A stretch of 64,000 bases of DNA, from contig CP087563.1 in the NCBI GenBank assembly GCA_020974905.1, positions 4,898,001-4,962,000 of the forward strand, given 5' to 3'. Numbering within the stretch: the stretch's first letter is position 1; the number at the start of each line of letters is the position of its first letter. Shown one piece after another: positions 55,888 through 64,000 of the stretch. The translations under genes were made by a program, and so were the position numbers. The notes beneath the pieces are model-generated. The model ran no database searches, was not told the origin of the DNA, and worked only from the letters and a program-made list of their open reading frames with translations. Source of the DNA: Planctomycetes bacterium syqfu (GTDB lineage Bacteria; Planctomycetota; Phycisphaerae; Phycisphaerales; Phycisphaeraceae).

Positions 55888-58296
55888 TTAATCCACAGCT
55901 GTCCCTGCCTGGGTCAGCGTTTCGTCCGTCGACATCGGATCAACTTCACGACAACTCGTGGTGAGAATGTCGATGAGTTCCTTGAGTTCGGCATGCCAGG
56001 CATCTTCGAGCATGCCATGCGGGGTGATCTGCATGAACTCTTCGCAGAGCAGAATCATACGCAGCAGGTGTCGGAAAATCACGCCTTCCTGTTTGGCAAG
56101 ATCGTGTGTCTGAATGTAGTCGTTGAAGTTGCCACCCATGTTCACCAGATCGCCAACACACCACACTGCGGTGATCGGCACCTTGCCTGCATACTTGACC
56201 TTACTGCGGAAGAACTCAGCCATCTTCTCTGCTAACGGGATCGGGAACTTGGGCGTTTCGCCGTAGGCCAAGTCCTGATCATGTGGCCTTGGCGGGTAGA
56301 GTTCTTCCTGCGTGTAAAGTCCAGCTTGAATCAATGCAGGGTCCACCAACTCCGTTGCGAGATTGCCCGGCGGTAAATGTTCGTAATGGGGCACGCGGAC
56401 TTTTCGCGCGACCGAGCCGGGCATCTCCAGCAACGATTCCATGATCTGCACGCGCTCATGCTTGTCCGACTGTCCAAGATAGTCGAGTAAAAACGCTCCA
56501 TATAAAGGCTGAACCGCACGAAAGACGAGCATTTCCTTCAAACGTGGTGTCGGATGCGCATGCGTCGGTTTATAGTCGGCATAGAGTTTGGAAGTCAGTG
56601 ATTTGGACTTCTTCTTTTTCTCTTTGGTAGGTTCCGGTGCAGGAGCTGTGCCTTTACCAAGTCCTGTACCCAGACTCAGTGATGCCATGAGGTCTTCGAC
56701 GGATTGCGGCTTGTCAGTCGCTTCTTTTTTCTTATCCGTTACATCGGACTTGTTATCCTCATTGTCCTGCTCATCCTGTGATGGTGGTGGCGGATCAAGT
56801 GTGACAAAGCCCTGTTCATGCAGTGTCACCAACATCGCTGTGAGATGATCCTGACACGCATCAATCTCAGGTAACGGCATCAGTCGCTTACTGACCGCAT
56901 CTCGCAGGAAGGTGATATCCGGTGAGTCGTTAAGCAGGAATGCCAACAGTCGCCAGGGCAGATGTCCCTTGGATTCGAGCTTGCCGGGCTCTGCGATCTG
57001 GAGCTTTTCGAATTGGGGTTCGGACCAGTAGCTAAACCCTTCGCGACGCTTGGGGGTTTTCTTTTCCAGCTTCTTGCGCATCGCGCGCATCTTGGGATCT
57101 TTGCTGTCTTCGGGGATCTGTTCGATCTTTTCCTTGTGACGCAGAATTTTGACATCATCTTCATGCGCGACCGCATAGACATGTCCCTGCGTATCAAACT
57201 GTGGGCGGCCTGCACGTCCGAACATCTGATGCGCACTGCTTGCTGCGATGAGTTTCTTGCGGTCTTTAGGGCCTTTGAGTAACTCGGTGAGTACCACGGA
57301 GCGTGCTGGTAAGTTCATGCCTGCTGCAAGCGTTTCGGTGCACACACAAATCGAGAGCAGTTTTTTTTGGAAGAGTTCTTCGACCAGTCGACGATGTTTG
57401 GGCAGTAAACCTGCATGATGCACACCAATCCCGCGCAGGAGAATGCGTTTGAGTTTTGGGCCGACACCGCCACTAAAGTCCACTTCTTCCAAGGCGTCAG
57501 CAAGTTGTTTTTGCTGATCACCCTGGAGCATGTCTTTGCCACGTAATAACTCTGCAGTGTTCCAGCATTTTTCGCGGTCAAAGCAGAACACCAGTGCGGG
57601 CGTGCGCTTGGTGTCTTCATCACCCTGACTCATGTTTGCAAGTAGATCGGGGAGCAGTTCATTTTCCCAGTGATAGGTTAAGGGGACTTTACGCTCCGTG
57701 CCGTTGACCCATTGCAGATCACGTTTGTGAGATCGTTTGAGCCACGCCAGAAACTCCATGCCGTTACCCACGGTCGCTGAGAGCAGCATCAATCGGACAT
57801 TGCTCGGCAGCATTGCAAGGCTCAACTCCCAGACGATCCCGCGTTCGGGGTCCGCAAAGGAATGAAACTCATCCATGACCACACAGGCCACATCCGTGAA
57901 GTCAAAACTGTCCGGCGTATGTAGACGGTTGAGCAGAATTTCCGCAACGACGACTTTGATCGGCGCATCAGGATTAATCGAACGATTGCCGGTGACAAGG
58001 CCGACCATGTTGCGGTTAAAGCCCCATTTTTCCGCAGCCTCCTGCACCTCCTCGAACTTCTGCTCGGTGAGTGCGATCAGTGGCGTGGTGTAGTAAGCCT
58101 GCTTACCGGTCTGCAACGCTTCGTACAATGCAGCTTCGGCGATAAGCGTCTTACCCGTTCCCGTTGGTGCCGTCACGAGGACGCCCTGATCCGAAGCAAA
58201 ATAAGCCATCAACGCCTCCTCCTGCACCGGATACGGTTCGTAGGGGAGTTGATCGAGGTAGTTCAATAAGATGTCGTCACGGGATAAATCGGGCAT
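55888..58296 (-). CDS. Ski2-like DEAD/DExH-box RNA helicase
   Basis: An 802-residue helicase. Motif I APTGTGKT is at residues 43-50, motif II DEFH in VVMDEFHSFADPERG (about 143), motif III SAT in LMLLSATVGN, and motifs V/VI in LAAGMNLPARSVV and QMFGRAGRPQFD. This order and the 'FGRAGRPxFD' motif are typical of Ski2/Mtr4-like RNA helicases, which unwind RNA for decay; the bacterial relatives are less studied. After the helicase core (about residue 400) comes an extended C-terminal region with a charged linker (about 515-580, rich in Asp, Glu, Lys and Pro) and further helical domains. AGGATA at 58305-58310 reads TATCCT on the minus strand, eight bases before the ATG. It may pair with the beta-CASP RNase in RNA turnover (inference). 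Confidence 0.88.
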   Translation of the reverse strand: MPDLSRDDILLNYLDQLPYEPYPVQEEALMAYFASDQGVLVTAPTGTGKTLIAEAALYEALQTGKQAYYTTPLIALTEQKFEEVQEAAEKWGFNRNMVGLVTGNRSINPDAPIKVVVAEILLNRLHTPDSFDFTDVACVVMDEFHSFADPERGIVWELSLAMLPSNVRLMLLSATVGNGMEFLAWLKRSHKRDLQWVNGTERKVPLTYHWENELLPDLLANMSQGDEDTKRTPALVFCFDREKCWNTAELLRGKDMLQGDQQKQLADALEEVDFSGGVGPKLKRILLRGIGVHHAGLLPKHRRLVEELFQKKLLSICVCTETLAAGMNLPARSVVLTELLKGPKDRKKLIAASSAHQMFGRAGRPQFDTQGHVYAVAHEDDVKILRHKEKIEQIPEDSKDPKMRAMRKKLEKKTPKRREGFSYWSEPQFEKLQIAEPGKLESKGHLPWRLLAFLLNDSPDITFLRDAVSKRLMPLPEIDACQDHLTAMLVTLHEQGFVTLDPPPPSQDEQDNEDNKSDVTDKKKEATDKPQSVEDLMASLSLGTGLGKGTAPAPEPTKEKKKKSKSLTSKLYADYKPTHAHPTPRLKEMLVFRAVQPLYGAFLLDYLGQSDKHERVQIMESLLEMPGSVARKVRVPHYEHLPPGNLATELVDPALIQAGLYTQEELYPPRPHDQDLAYGETPKFPIPLAEKMAEFFRSKVKYAGKVPITAVWCVGDLVNMGGNFNDYIQTHDLAKQEGVIFRHLLRMILLCEEFMQITPHGMLEDAWHAELKELIDILTTSCREVDPMSTDETLTQAGTAVD

Positions 58297-58310
58297 AGGG
58301 GGACAGGATA
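58297..58310 (-). promoter_or_regulatory. -10-like element directly before the helicase gene
   Basis: Read on the minus strand, TATCCT (58310-58305) ends eight bases before the ATG (58296). The G/C-rich spacer has no purine-rich Shine-Dalgarno. Confidence 0.4.
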
Positions 58311-58346
58311 GCGGAGATGAAAGAAGTCGGCGAACTCAGGTGTAAA

Positions 58347-59015
58347 TCAATATGCTTCTTTGACAGGTTGGCCATTGTCTGTTTTATAGCGTATCCGCTT
58401 TCCGTAATCTGATCTGATTAATGGATCTTCACCTATGATTTTTCGTCTTTCAACGTGCCGATTGACAATTCCCCAATGCTCCATACTTACACCATATTCT
58501 GATTTGTCAGTTTCAACATCAATTGGATTGTGATCCAAAGTCAATTGTGCAACGAATTCATTGAGGTTGTCTTTATATTTACCAAGATCGCTTATTTTAA
58601 TGACACAGCCCACAATAAATTTTCTTTTATGAGTGTATTTATCGTAATATGAAACTCCAAGAGCGCAATATGTTTTCGGTGTATTGTCTCCATCATCTCT
58701 TACTACTGCCACTTGAGAGGCTTTTATTGCCTTTTTAATTAATTTACGTTCAGCCCGCCTATCGTGCTTCTCTATTGGTTGGCCTGTGAAATATTCAGCA
58801 TTATAATATTCGGCATATTTATAATCAGCAGACAACCAAATGTCTCCTGCTTTAAACGACATATTATCACCACCCCCTGCCGAGGCAATACCAGACAACG
58901 TCGAGGTAATTGCTGGCAAGAATAATATCCCGACAAGAAAACAAAGACATAAACTTAAAAACATAAACACAGCAATGATTGCTATCAATAATGAGACATT
59001 CTTCTTGAATTGCAT
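58347..59015 (-). CDS. AT-rich membrane-anchored hypothetical protein
   Basis: A 222-residue protein with one long N-terminal hydrophobic segment (about residues 8-35: LLIAIIAVFMFLSLCLCF and more), a Gly/Ser-rich stretch, and a soluble Lys/Tyr/Asp-rich domain (about 50-222) with several Tyr- and Trp-containing strands. I do not recognise the domain. GGAGG lies six bases before ATG 59015, a clear start. It is markedly more AT-rich than the genes on both sides, which is consistent with transfer. It lies alone between the helicase and pyruvate dehydrogenase E2 genes; the region upstream (59040-59300) holds hairpins and the E2 terminator. Confidence 0.6.
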   Translation of the reverse strand: MQFKKNVSLLIAIIAVFMFLSLCLCFLVGILFLPAITSTLSGIASAGGGDNMSFKAGDIWLSADYKYAEYYNAEYFTGQPIEKHDRRAERKLIKKAIKASQVAVVRDDGDNTPKTYCALGVSYYDKYTHKRKFIVGCVIKISDLGKYKDNLNEFVAQLTLDHNPIDVETDKSEYGVSMEHWGIVNRHVERRKIIGEDPLIRSDYGKRIRYKTDNGQPVKEAY

Positions 59016-59131
59016 TCTAATCCTCCGGAACACTTTTCGTATTTTACACAAAACCACGAGATGAAGGTTCATTCCGCGGTTTTTTGTTTTGTGTGACAGT
59101 TTGGAATGTCGTTTGTCTTTGGTTGTTCGAC

Positions 59132-59153
59132 CCCTGGGGTTGAAACCCCAGGG
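59132..59153. repeat. GC-rich 8-bp palindrome
   Basis: CCCTGGGG (59132-59139) pairs with CCCCAGGG (59146-59153) around TTGAAA. It lies in the 300-base interval between the AT-rich gene and the E2 gene and resembles small dispersed palindromes seen in many genomes. Confidence 0.5.
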
Positions 59154-59249
59154 CTTTAGTTCCAGTGGCGGGGCGTTGTTGGTGGGGGTGAGGTTGAGGC
59201 ATGGAGTTGGTGGGGTTTGTTATGCGCGATCTATGCTGCATAGAACCAT

Positions 59250-59296
59250 AAAAAAAACGCAGATTGAAGCGTTCACTTCGATCTGCGTTTTTTTTA
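59250..59296 (-). terminator. Intrinsic terminator of the pyruvate dehydrogenase E2 gene
   Basis: A long stem (59250-59264 with 59281-59295) includes a second inner pairing (GAAG with CTTC). It is flanked on the minus strand by seven T. It begins 20 bases after the E2 stop. Confidence 0.88.
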
Positions 59297-59315
59297 TGTT
59301 GTTATTTTATTTTGT

Positions 59316-60665
59316 TTACAGACCCATCAGCAGCTTGCCGGGGTTTTCGAGGCAGCTCTTGATGTCGTTGAGGTAGCGGGCTGCGGCGCCGCCGTCGACG
59401 AGACGGTGGTCGTAGCTTAAGCTCAGTGGCATCATCAGACGCGGGACGATGTTGCCGTCCTTGGTGACGATCGGCATCATGCGGCTGCGACCGACGAGCA
59501 GGATGGCGACTTCCGGGGGGTTGATGACCGGGGTGGAGTATGTGCCACCGATGGCGCCGAGGTTAGAGATGGTGAAGGTTGAGCCACGCAGGTCTTCAAT
59601 GCCGAACTTGTTGGCACGGATGTTCTCGACGATGGTTGCCATCTCTTCGGTAATCTCTGCGATGTTCAGGGCATCGGCATTACGCAGCGAGGGGACAACC
59701 AGACCGCGGTCGGTGTCGACTGCAATGCCGATGTTGATGTACTGCTTGTAGATGACTTCGCCGGCTTCCATGTCGACGGATGCGTTGATGGAGGGGTTCT
59801 TGCGAAGTGCCATCGCGCAGGCTTTGATCAGGAAGGGCATGGTGGTGAGCTTGAGGCCCTGAGCTGAAAACTCGTCCTTGGAATCCTGACGCATGGCTTC
59901 GAGGTCGGTGATGTCCGCGTCATCGAAGTTGGTGACGTGGGGGATGGTGGTCTTGGACTGGACCATGGTCTTGGCAATGGTCTGACGAATCTTGGCCATC
60001 TTGTCACGGGTGATCGGGCCATAGGAATCGTTGGACGCTTCGCCGGGGGTGTCCATGGCTTTCTTGCGTTCGATGACGGGGGCCATGGATCGGGCTGCAG
60101 CGATGATGTCTTCACGTGTGACGCGACCGCCTTCGCCGGAGCCTGCGATGTTATTGAGGGAGACACCCAGTTCACGGGCCAGGCGACGTGTTGCCGGCCC
60201 TGCGGGGACGCCTGCAGCGGACTTGGGGGCGACCTTGCGTTGCGAAGGTGCCGGTGCCGGTGCGGGGGCCGACTTCTTGGGTGCCGGTTTTTCCTCAGCC
60301 TTGGGTTGAGCTGCTTCTTCTTCAGCCGGAGCTTCAGCGGTTTCTTCGGCGTCTTCTTCTTCTGCCGGTGCATCTTCCTGTGCAGGTTCTTCAGCGGGAG
60401 CTTCTTCTTCGCCGTCACTTCCGGGGGCTTCACCGTCATTGAGTTCGAGGATGGCCTGGCCGACCTTCACGGTGTCACCGGCTTTGACCATGATTTTGCC
60501 CACGGTGCCAGCGGAGGGTGAAGGCACTTCGACCATGGCCTTATCGGTTTCGATTTCCAGGAGGGGTTGATCTGCGGAGACAGATTCGCCTTCGGAGACC
60601 AGGATGTTGACGACGTCGCCACCTTCAATGTTTTCGCCTAAGTCAGGCAGTGTGAATTCGGCCAT
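59316..60665 (-). CDS. aceF: Dihydrolipoamide acetyltransferase (pyruvate dehydrogenase E2)
   Basis: The E2 component transfers the acetyl group from E1 to CoA through a swinging lipoyl arm. At 449 residues it has one lipoyl domain (residues 1-80, lipoyl-Lys in IETDKAMVEVP), then an extreme Ala/Pro/Glu-rich linker (about 83-165). A peripheral-subunit-binding domain follows (ATRRLARELGVSLNNIAGSG), and the catalytic acyltransferase domain ends in SYDHRLVDGG with the His and Asp of the active site. E. coli has three lipoyl domains; one is enough in many bacteria. ATG 60665 has AGGA nine bases upstream. The E1 gene lies just upstream on the same strand (123 bases), and E3 lies before E1. Confidence 0.94.
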   Translation of the reverse strand: MAEFTLPDLGENIEGGDVVNILVSEGESVSADQPLLEIETDKAMVEVPSPSAGTVGKIMVKAGDTVKVGQAILELNDGEAPGSDGEEEAPAEEPAQEDAPAEEEDAEETAEAPAEEEAAQPKAEEKPAPKKSAPAPAPAPSQRKVAPKSAAGVPAGPATRRLARELGVSLNNIAGSGEGGRVTREDIIAAARSMAPVIERKKAMDTPGEASNDSYGPITRDKMAKIRQTIAKTMVQSKTTIPHVTNFDDADITDLEAMRQDSKDEFSAQGLKLTTMPFLIKACAMALRKNPSINASVDMEAGEVIYKQYINIGIAVDTDRGLVVPSLRNADALNIAEITEEMATIVENIRANKFGIEDLRGSTFTISNLGAIGGTYSTPVINPPEVAILLVGRSRMMPIVTKDGNIVPRLMMPLSLSYDHRLVDGGAAARYLNDIKSCLENPGKLLMGL

Positions 60666-60788
60666 TTCGATTTGTCCTTCAATACTCAGTCGTTGACTGT
60701 TTGCTAATTCTATTTTCAATACGCTTGTTTTGCGTATCAAGCTTCTATCTGTATTCGACCCGTGACCCGGGAGGATCACGGCTTTGGA

Positions 60789-63470
60789 TTACACCGTAAA
60801 GGGATTGGGCTTGTCGGCGTCGATGCCCAGGTCCTTGACGGCTTTGGCAGCGATCTTCTTGTCGAGTTTACCATCACGGGCGAGCTTGTAGAGCGTGGCC
60901 ACGACGATGCATTCTGCATCAACTTCAAAGAAGCGACGCAAAGCTTCGCGGGTTTCACTGCGACCAAAGCCGTCGGTGCCCAAAACGTACATGCCGTTCT
61001 TGATCCAGGGCAGAAGCTGCTCGGGCACCGCGCGGACGTAATCGCTGGCTGCGATGATCGGGCCTTCTTCGCCTTCAAGGACCTGCTCGATGTAGCTGAT
61101 CTTGGGGGCCTGGTCTGCGTGGAGCATGTTCCAGCGTTCGCAGTCCACTGCGTCACGACGCAGTTCGTTGTAGCTGGTGACGGACCAGACCTTGGACGAG
61201 ACGTTGTACTTGTCAGCCAGGATGTCCTGGGCCTTGAGCACTTCGTTGAGGATGGCACCTGAGCCGAAAAGCTGGACGTTTGTCTTGGACTTCTTGGCCT
61301 TGGTTTCCTTGAATGGGTAGATGCCCTTGACGATGCCTTCCTCGACACCTTCGGGCATGTCGGGATGGACGTAGTTTTCGTTTTCGAGGGTGATGTAGTA
61401 AATCCAGTCTTCGTTGTTTTCGTACATCCGTTTCATGCCATCGAAGACGATGACGTTGGTTTCGTACGCGAAGGCCGGGTCGTATGCCTTGACGGTGGGG
61501 AAGGCGATGGCATTGAGGATGGAGTGACCGTCCTGATGCTGAAGGCCTTCACCGTTAAGGGTCGTGCGACCGGCGGTGCCACCGAGCATAAAGCCACGGG
61601 CACGCATGTCGCAGGCCGCCCAGATCAGGTCACCGATGCGCTGGAAGCCGAACATGGAGTAGTAGATGAAGAAGGGGATCATGGCCACGCCGTGAGACGT
61701 GTGGCTGGTGCCTGCAGCGATGAAGCTGGACATGGCGCCGGCTTCGGTGATGCCTTCTTCGAAAATCTGCCCGTCCTGTGCTTCCTTGTAGTAAAGCATG
61801 GTGTCCGAGTCGACCGGCTCGTAGTGCTGTCCGGCGTGAGCATAGATACCGACCTGGCGGAAGAGGGCTTCCATGCCGAAGGTACGGGATTCGTCGGGAA
61901 CAATGGGGACGATGTGCTTGCCGATGTTCTTGTCGCGGAGGAGCTTGGTGAACAAACGGACAAAGCCCATGGTGGTGGACAGTTCGCGGTCACCGCTACC
62001 CTTGAGGAAGTCGCGGAAGTCATCGAGTTGGGGCATTTGCAGTTGCTCAGCACGTTGGCGACGTTCGGGTACCGGGCCACCCATGGCTTCGCGGCGTTCC
62101 TTGAGATATTTTGCTTCGTGGCTGTCTGCCGGCGGGACATAGAACGGAGCATCTGCCACGTCCTTGTCGGAGATCGGAATGCCGAAGCGTGTGCGGAACT
62201 CGCGGAGTTCTTCTTCGTTGAGTTTCTTCTGCTGGTGGGTGATGTTCTTGCCTTCACCGGCTTCGCCCAGGCCATAACCCTTGACGGTCTTGGCGAGGAT
62301 GACGGTGGGCATGCCCTTGGTCTCGGTGGCTGCTTTGTATGCAGCGTAGACCTTGTCCGGGTCGTGACCACCACGGCGGAGTTTGATGAGGTCTTCATCA
62401 GAAAGGTGCTCGACGAGTTTGGCCACTTCGGGATACTTGCCAAAGAAGTGCTCGCGGATGTACTCACCACTGCTGACGGTATATTTCTGGTATTGACCGT
62501 CGACGACTTCACCCATGCGCTTGACGAGTTGGCCGGTCTTGTCCTGGGCGAGAATCGGGTCCCAGTCATCACCCCAGATAACCTTGATGACGTTCCAGCC
62601 GGCACCGCGGAAGATGCCTTCGAGTTCCTGAATCATCTTGCCGTTGCCACGGACCGGGCCGTCAAGGCGTTGGAGGTTACAGTTGATGACCCAGACGAGA
62701 TTGTCGAGTTTTTCGCGGCTTGCCAGCGTGATGGCGCCCAGTGTTTCCGGTTCATCGCATTCACCGTCACCCAGAAACGCCCAGACCTTGGCACCCTTGT
62801 CTTCTGCTAACCCGCGGTCATAGAGATATTCCATGAAGCGGGCGCGGTAGATGGACATGATCGGGCCAAGACCCATGGACACCGTGGGATATTCCCAGAA
62901 GTTGGGCATCAACCACGGGTGGGGATAGCTCGATAAGCCGGGCTCAGGTTGGAGTTCACGGCGGAAGTTTTCCAAGTGTTGATCGCTGATACGTCCTTCG
63001 ACATACGCACGGGCATAGACACCGGGGGAGGCGTGACCCTGGAAGTAGACGACGTCGCCACCGCATTCGTGATCCTTGCCACGGAAGAAGTGGTTGAAAC
63101 CGACTTCCAGAAGTGTGGCTGAGGATGCGAAGGTGGAGATATGTCCGCCGACGGCACCGGGCTTCTTGTTGGCTTTGACAACCATGGCCATGGCGTTCCA
63201 GCGGATGATGCTCTTGATGCGGCGTTCGAGTTCACGGTTCCCCGGATACTTGGGTTGCTTGTTGCGGGGGATGGTGTTGATGTAGGGCGTGGTCTGCGTG
63301 TAAGGCAGTTCGATGCCCAGACGCTGAGCGTTTTCATCAAGGATGGACAGCAGATATTGGACACGTGCCGGGCCTTTGTCCTTGAGGACGTACTCCAGTG
63401 ATTCAAGCCACTCGGAGGTTTCTGCGGGATCGACATCAACGTCTTGTGTTCTTGCGAGGTCTTTTGCCAT
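60789..63470 (-). CDS. aceE: Pyruvate dehydrogenase E1 component, homodimeric type
   Basis: The 893-residue AceE-type E1 oxidatively decarboxylates pyruvate with thiamine diphosphate, feeding the acetyl group to E2. The ThDP motif is FLGDGECDEPETLGAI followed by VINCNLQRLDGPV. The length matches E. coli AceE (about 887 residues), and the conserved blocks SSYPHPWLMP and GGHISTFASSATLLEVGFNH are visible. The homodimeric form, as opposed to the alpha2beta2 type, is a useful lineage hint. It follows lpd and precedes the E2 gene on the same strand, but a 110-base inverted repeat separates it from lpd. No regulator (PdhR-like) is visible. Confidence 0.95.
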   Translation of the reverse strand: MAKDLARTQDVDVDPAETSEWLESLEYVLKDKGPARVQYLLSILDENAQRLGIELPYTQTTPYINTIPRNKQPKYPGNRELERRIKSIIRWNAMAMVVKANKKPGAVGGHISTFASSATLLEVGFNHFFRGKDHECGGDVVYFQGHASPGVYARAYVEGRISDQHLENFRRELQPEPGLSSYPHPWLMPNFWEYPTVSMGLGPIMSIYRARFMEYLYDRGLAEDKGAKVWAFLGDGECDEPETLGAITLASREKLDNLVWVINCNLQRLDGPVRGNGKMIQELEGIFRGAGWNVIKVIWGDDWDPILAQDKTGQLVKRMGEVVDGQYQKYTVSSGEYIREHFFGKYPEVAKLVEHLSDEDLIKLRRGGHDPDKVYAAYKAATETKGMPTVILAKTVKGYGLGEAGEGKNITHQQKKLNEEELREFRTRFGIPISDKDVADAPFYVPPADSHEAKYLKERREAMGGPVPERRQRAEQLQMPQLDDFRDFLKGSGDRELSTTMGFVRLFTKLLRDKNIGKHIVPIVPDESRTFGMEALFRQVGIYAHAGQHYEPVDSDTMLYYKEAQDGQIFEEGITEAGAMSSFIAAGTSHTSHGVAMIPFFIYYSMFGFQRIGDLIWAACDMRARGFMLGGTAGRTTLNGEGLQHQDGHSILNAIAFPTVKAYDPAFAYETNVIVFDGMKRMYENNEDWIYYITLENENYVHPDMPEGVEEGIVKGIYPFKETKAKKSKTNVQLFGSGAILNEVLKAQDILADKYNVSSKVWSVTSYNELRRDAVDCERWNMLHADQAPKISYIEQVLEGEEGPIIAASDYVRAVPEQLLPWIKNGMYVLGTDGFGRSETREALRRFFEVDAECIVVATLYKLARDGKLDKKIAAKAVKDLGIDADKPNPFTV

Positions 63471-63480
63471 GGGTATTAAT

Positions 63481-63592
63481 CGGGGTTTGGGGTTTAGGGT
63501 TTGGGGTGTAGGGTTTGCAGGCTGAGGTTGTGTTGGTTTGAGGTCTTTAATGTCTTGACCCTAAACCCCACACCCTAAACCCCAAACCCCGG
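63481..63592. repeat. Long inverted repeat, family D (GGGTTTAGGGTTT-type)
   Basis: The left arm 63481-63517 and right arm 63558-63592 are nearly perfect reverse complements over more than 30 bases, built of the unit GGGTTTAGGGTTTGGGG. The internal part is about 40 bases. It lies between lpdA and aceE. Confidence 0.9.
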
Positions 63593-63595
63593 TTT

Positions 63596-64000
63596 TCATT
63601 TCTTCGGACGACGGGGGCGGTAAATTTCCGTGGCCACGCCGTGGTGTGCGTCGCCTGCGTGCGGCAGGGTTTCACTCATGGTCGGGTGCGGGTGGATACA
63701 CTCGGTCATGTCATGCACAACAGCACCCATCTCGATGGCCAAGGTGGCTTCACCGATGAGTTCTCCAGCTCCACTACCGACGATACCCACACCCAGCACG
63801 CGGTCGGTACCCGGTTCGATGATCATCTTGGTCAAGCCGTCGGGCCGACCCATCGCCTGAGCGCGACCCGATGCACCCCATGGGTACACAGCGATTTCCA
63901 CGTCGATGCCCTGTTCCTTGGCTTGACGTTCGGTGATGCCCGCCCAAGCCAGTTCCGGGTCGGTGAAGACCACAGCGGGGATGGCCTGTGCGTCGAAGGT
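63596..64000 (-). CDS. lpdA: Dihydrolipoyl dehydrogenase (E3), N-terminal part beyond the window
   Basis: The 134 C-terminal residues of a dihydrolipoyl dehydrogenase, the FAD flavoprotein that re-oxidises the lipoyl arm. The frame continues past base 64000. The dimer-interface domain is clear: [30 protein letters not shown], and the active-site [11 protein letters not shown] with the His and Glu that form the proton relay. It ends in a basic tail. It should be the first gene of the pyruvate dehydrogenase set on this strand; whether it is cotranscribed across the 110-base hairpin repeat before aceE is unknown. Confidence 0.93.
   Translation of the reverse strand, partial: TFDAQAIPAVVFTDPELAWAGITERQAKEQGIDVEIAVYPWGASGRAQAMGRPDGLTKMIIEPGTDRVLGVGIVGSGAGELIGEATLAIEMGAVVHDMTECIHPHPTMSETLPHAGDAHHGVATEIYRPRRPKK

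Noticed and set aside
61365-62810. A 481-codon plus-strand frame opposite aceE.
   Set aside because: It lies wholly antisense to a clear pyruvate dehydrogenase E1 gene and has no family motif; it is a by-product of codon bias.
63481-63592. Possible CRISPR array or telomere from GGGTTTAGGG-type repeats.
   Set aside because: The units are contiguous and arranged as two facing arms, with no spacers; it is an inverted repeat in the chromosome interior.

Overview
The window looks like a chromosomal segment of a planctomycete, most likely of the Phycisphaerae type. This rests on family content rather than a marker gene. There is a DUF1549/DUF1553 cytochrome-like protein next to a Tat-exported DUF1501 protein, a WD40 protein and a PPC-domain protein. 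There is also a prepilin-like protein ending in an H-x9-DG-like motif, an exosortase/EpsI fusion, and very many multi-domain two-component proteins. Base composition is moderate GC, with a few clearly AT-rich patches: a GIY-YIG gene near 3.2-3.6 kb, an HD/YwgA-like gene pair at 33.0-35.0 kb, and a membrane protein at 58.3-59.0 kb.

Layout. 0-5.1 kb: a LuxR-type regulator (cut by the window edge), an M42 aminopeptidase, a pseudopilin-like protein, two small accessory genes and a beta-CASP RNase. 5.2-13.1 kb: a signalling block with an HTH-receiver fusion preceded by a structured leader, an HDOD-histidine kinase, a pseudo-receiver/GAF protein, argH and an FHA-GAF histidine kinase. 13.3-18.6 kb: a CvpA-like membrane protein, an SRAP protein, a DNA methyltransferase, a FlgM-like protein, a CheY-like regulator and gpsA. 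18.8-31.5 kb: an exopolysaccharide/exosortase cluster, all on the plus strand, with a Wza-like export lipoprotein, exosortase-EpsI, a 1488-residue TPR protein, a Wzz/Wzc-like chain-length protein with a defective Walker A, and a WecA-like initiating transferase.

31.8-42.0 kb: a LacI regulator, the AT-rich HD/YwgA-like pair, a sialate O-acetylesterase, a GH2 beta-galactosidase and a RidA-like double-domain protein, i.e. glycan breakdown interrupted by a probable acquired cassette. 42.1-49.3 kb: the DUF1549, DUF1501, WD40 and PPC genes in one direction, all apparently exported. 49.5-53.4 kb: a receiver-kinase hybrid, a receiver protein and a CheA-like kinase with overlapping reading frames. 53.6-55.7 kb: a zinc-ribbon protein divergent from an ECF sigma factor that is followed by two overlapping membrane-protein genes. 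55.9-64.0 kb, minus strand: a Ski2-like helicase, an AT-rich membrane protein and the pyruvate dehydrogenase complex (E3 cut by the window end, then E1, then E2).

Two themes cross the region. First, at least four families of long imperfect inverted repeats lie between genes. One family reads in frame into two exported-protein genes and in one of them supplies the core of the signal peptide. Second, eight reading frames have a -10-like hexamer ending 6-8 bases before their ATG and no Shine-Dalgarno, which suggests leaderless mRNAs alongside normal SD-led genes. The most promising accessory system is the AT-rich, translationally coupled HD-phosphohydrolase/YwgA-like pair at 33.0-35.0 kb.
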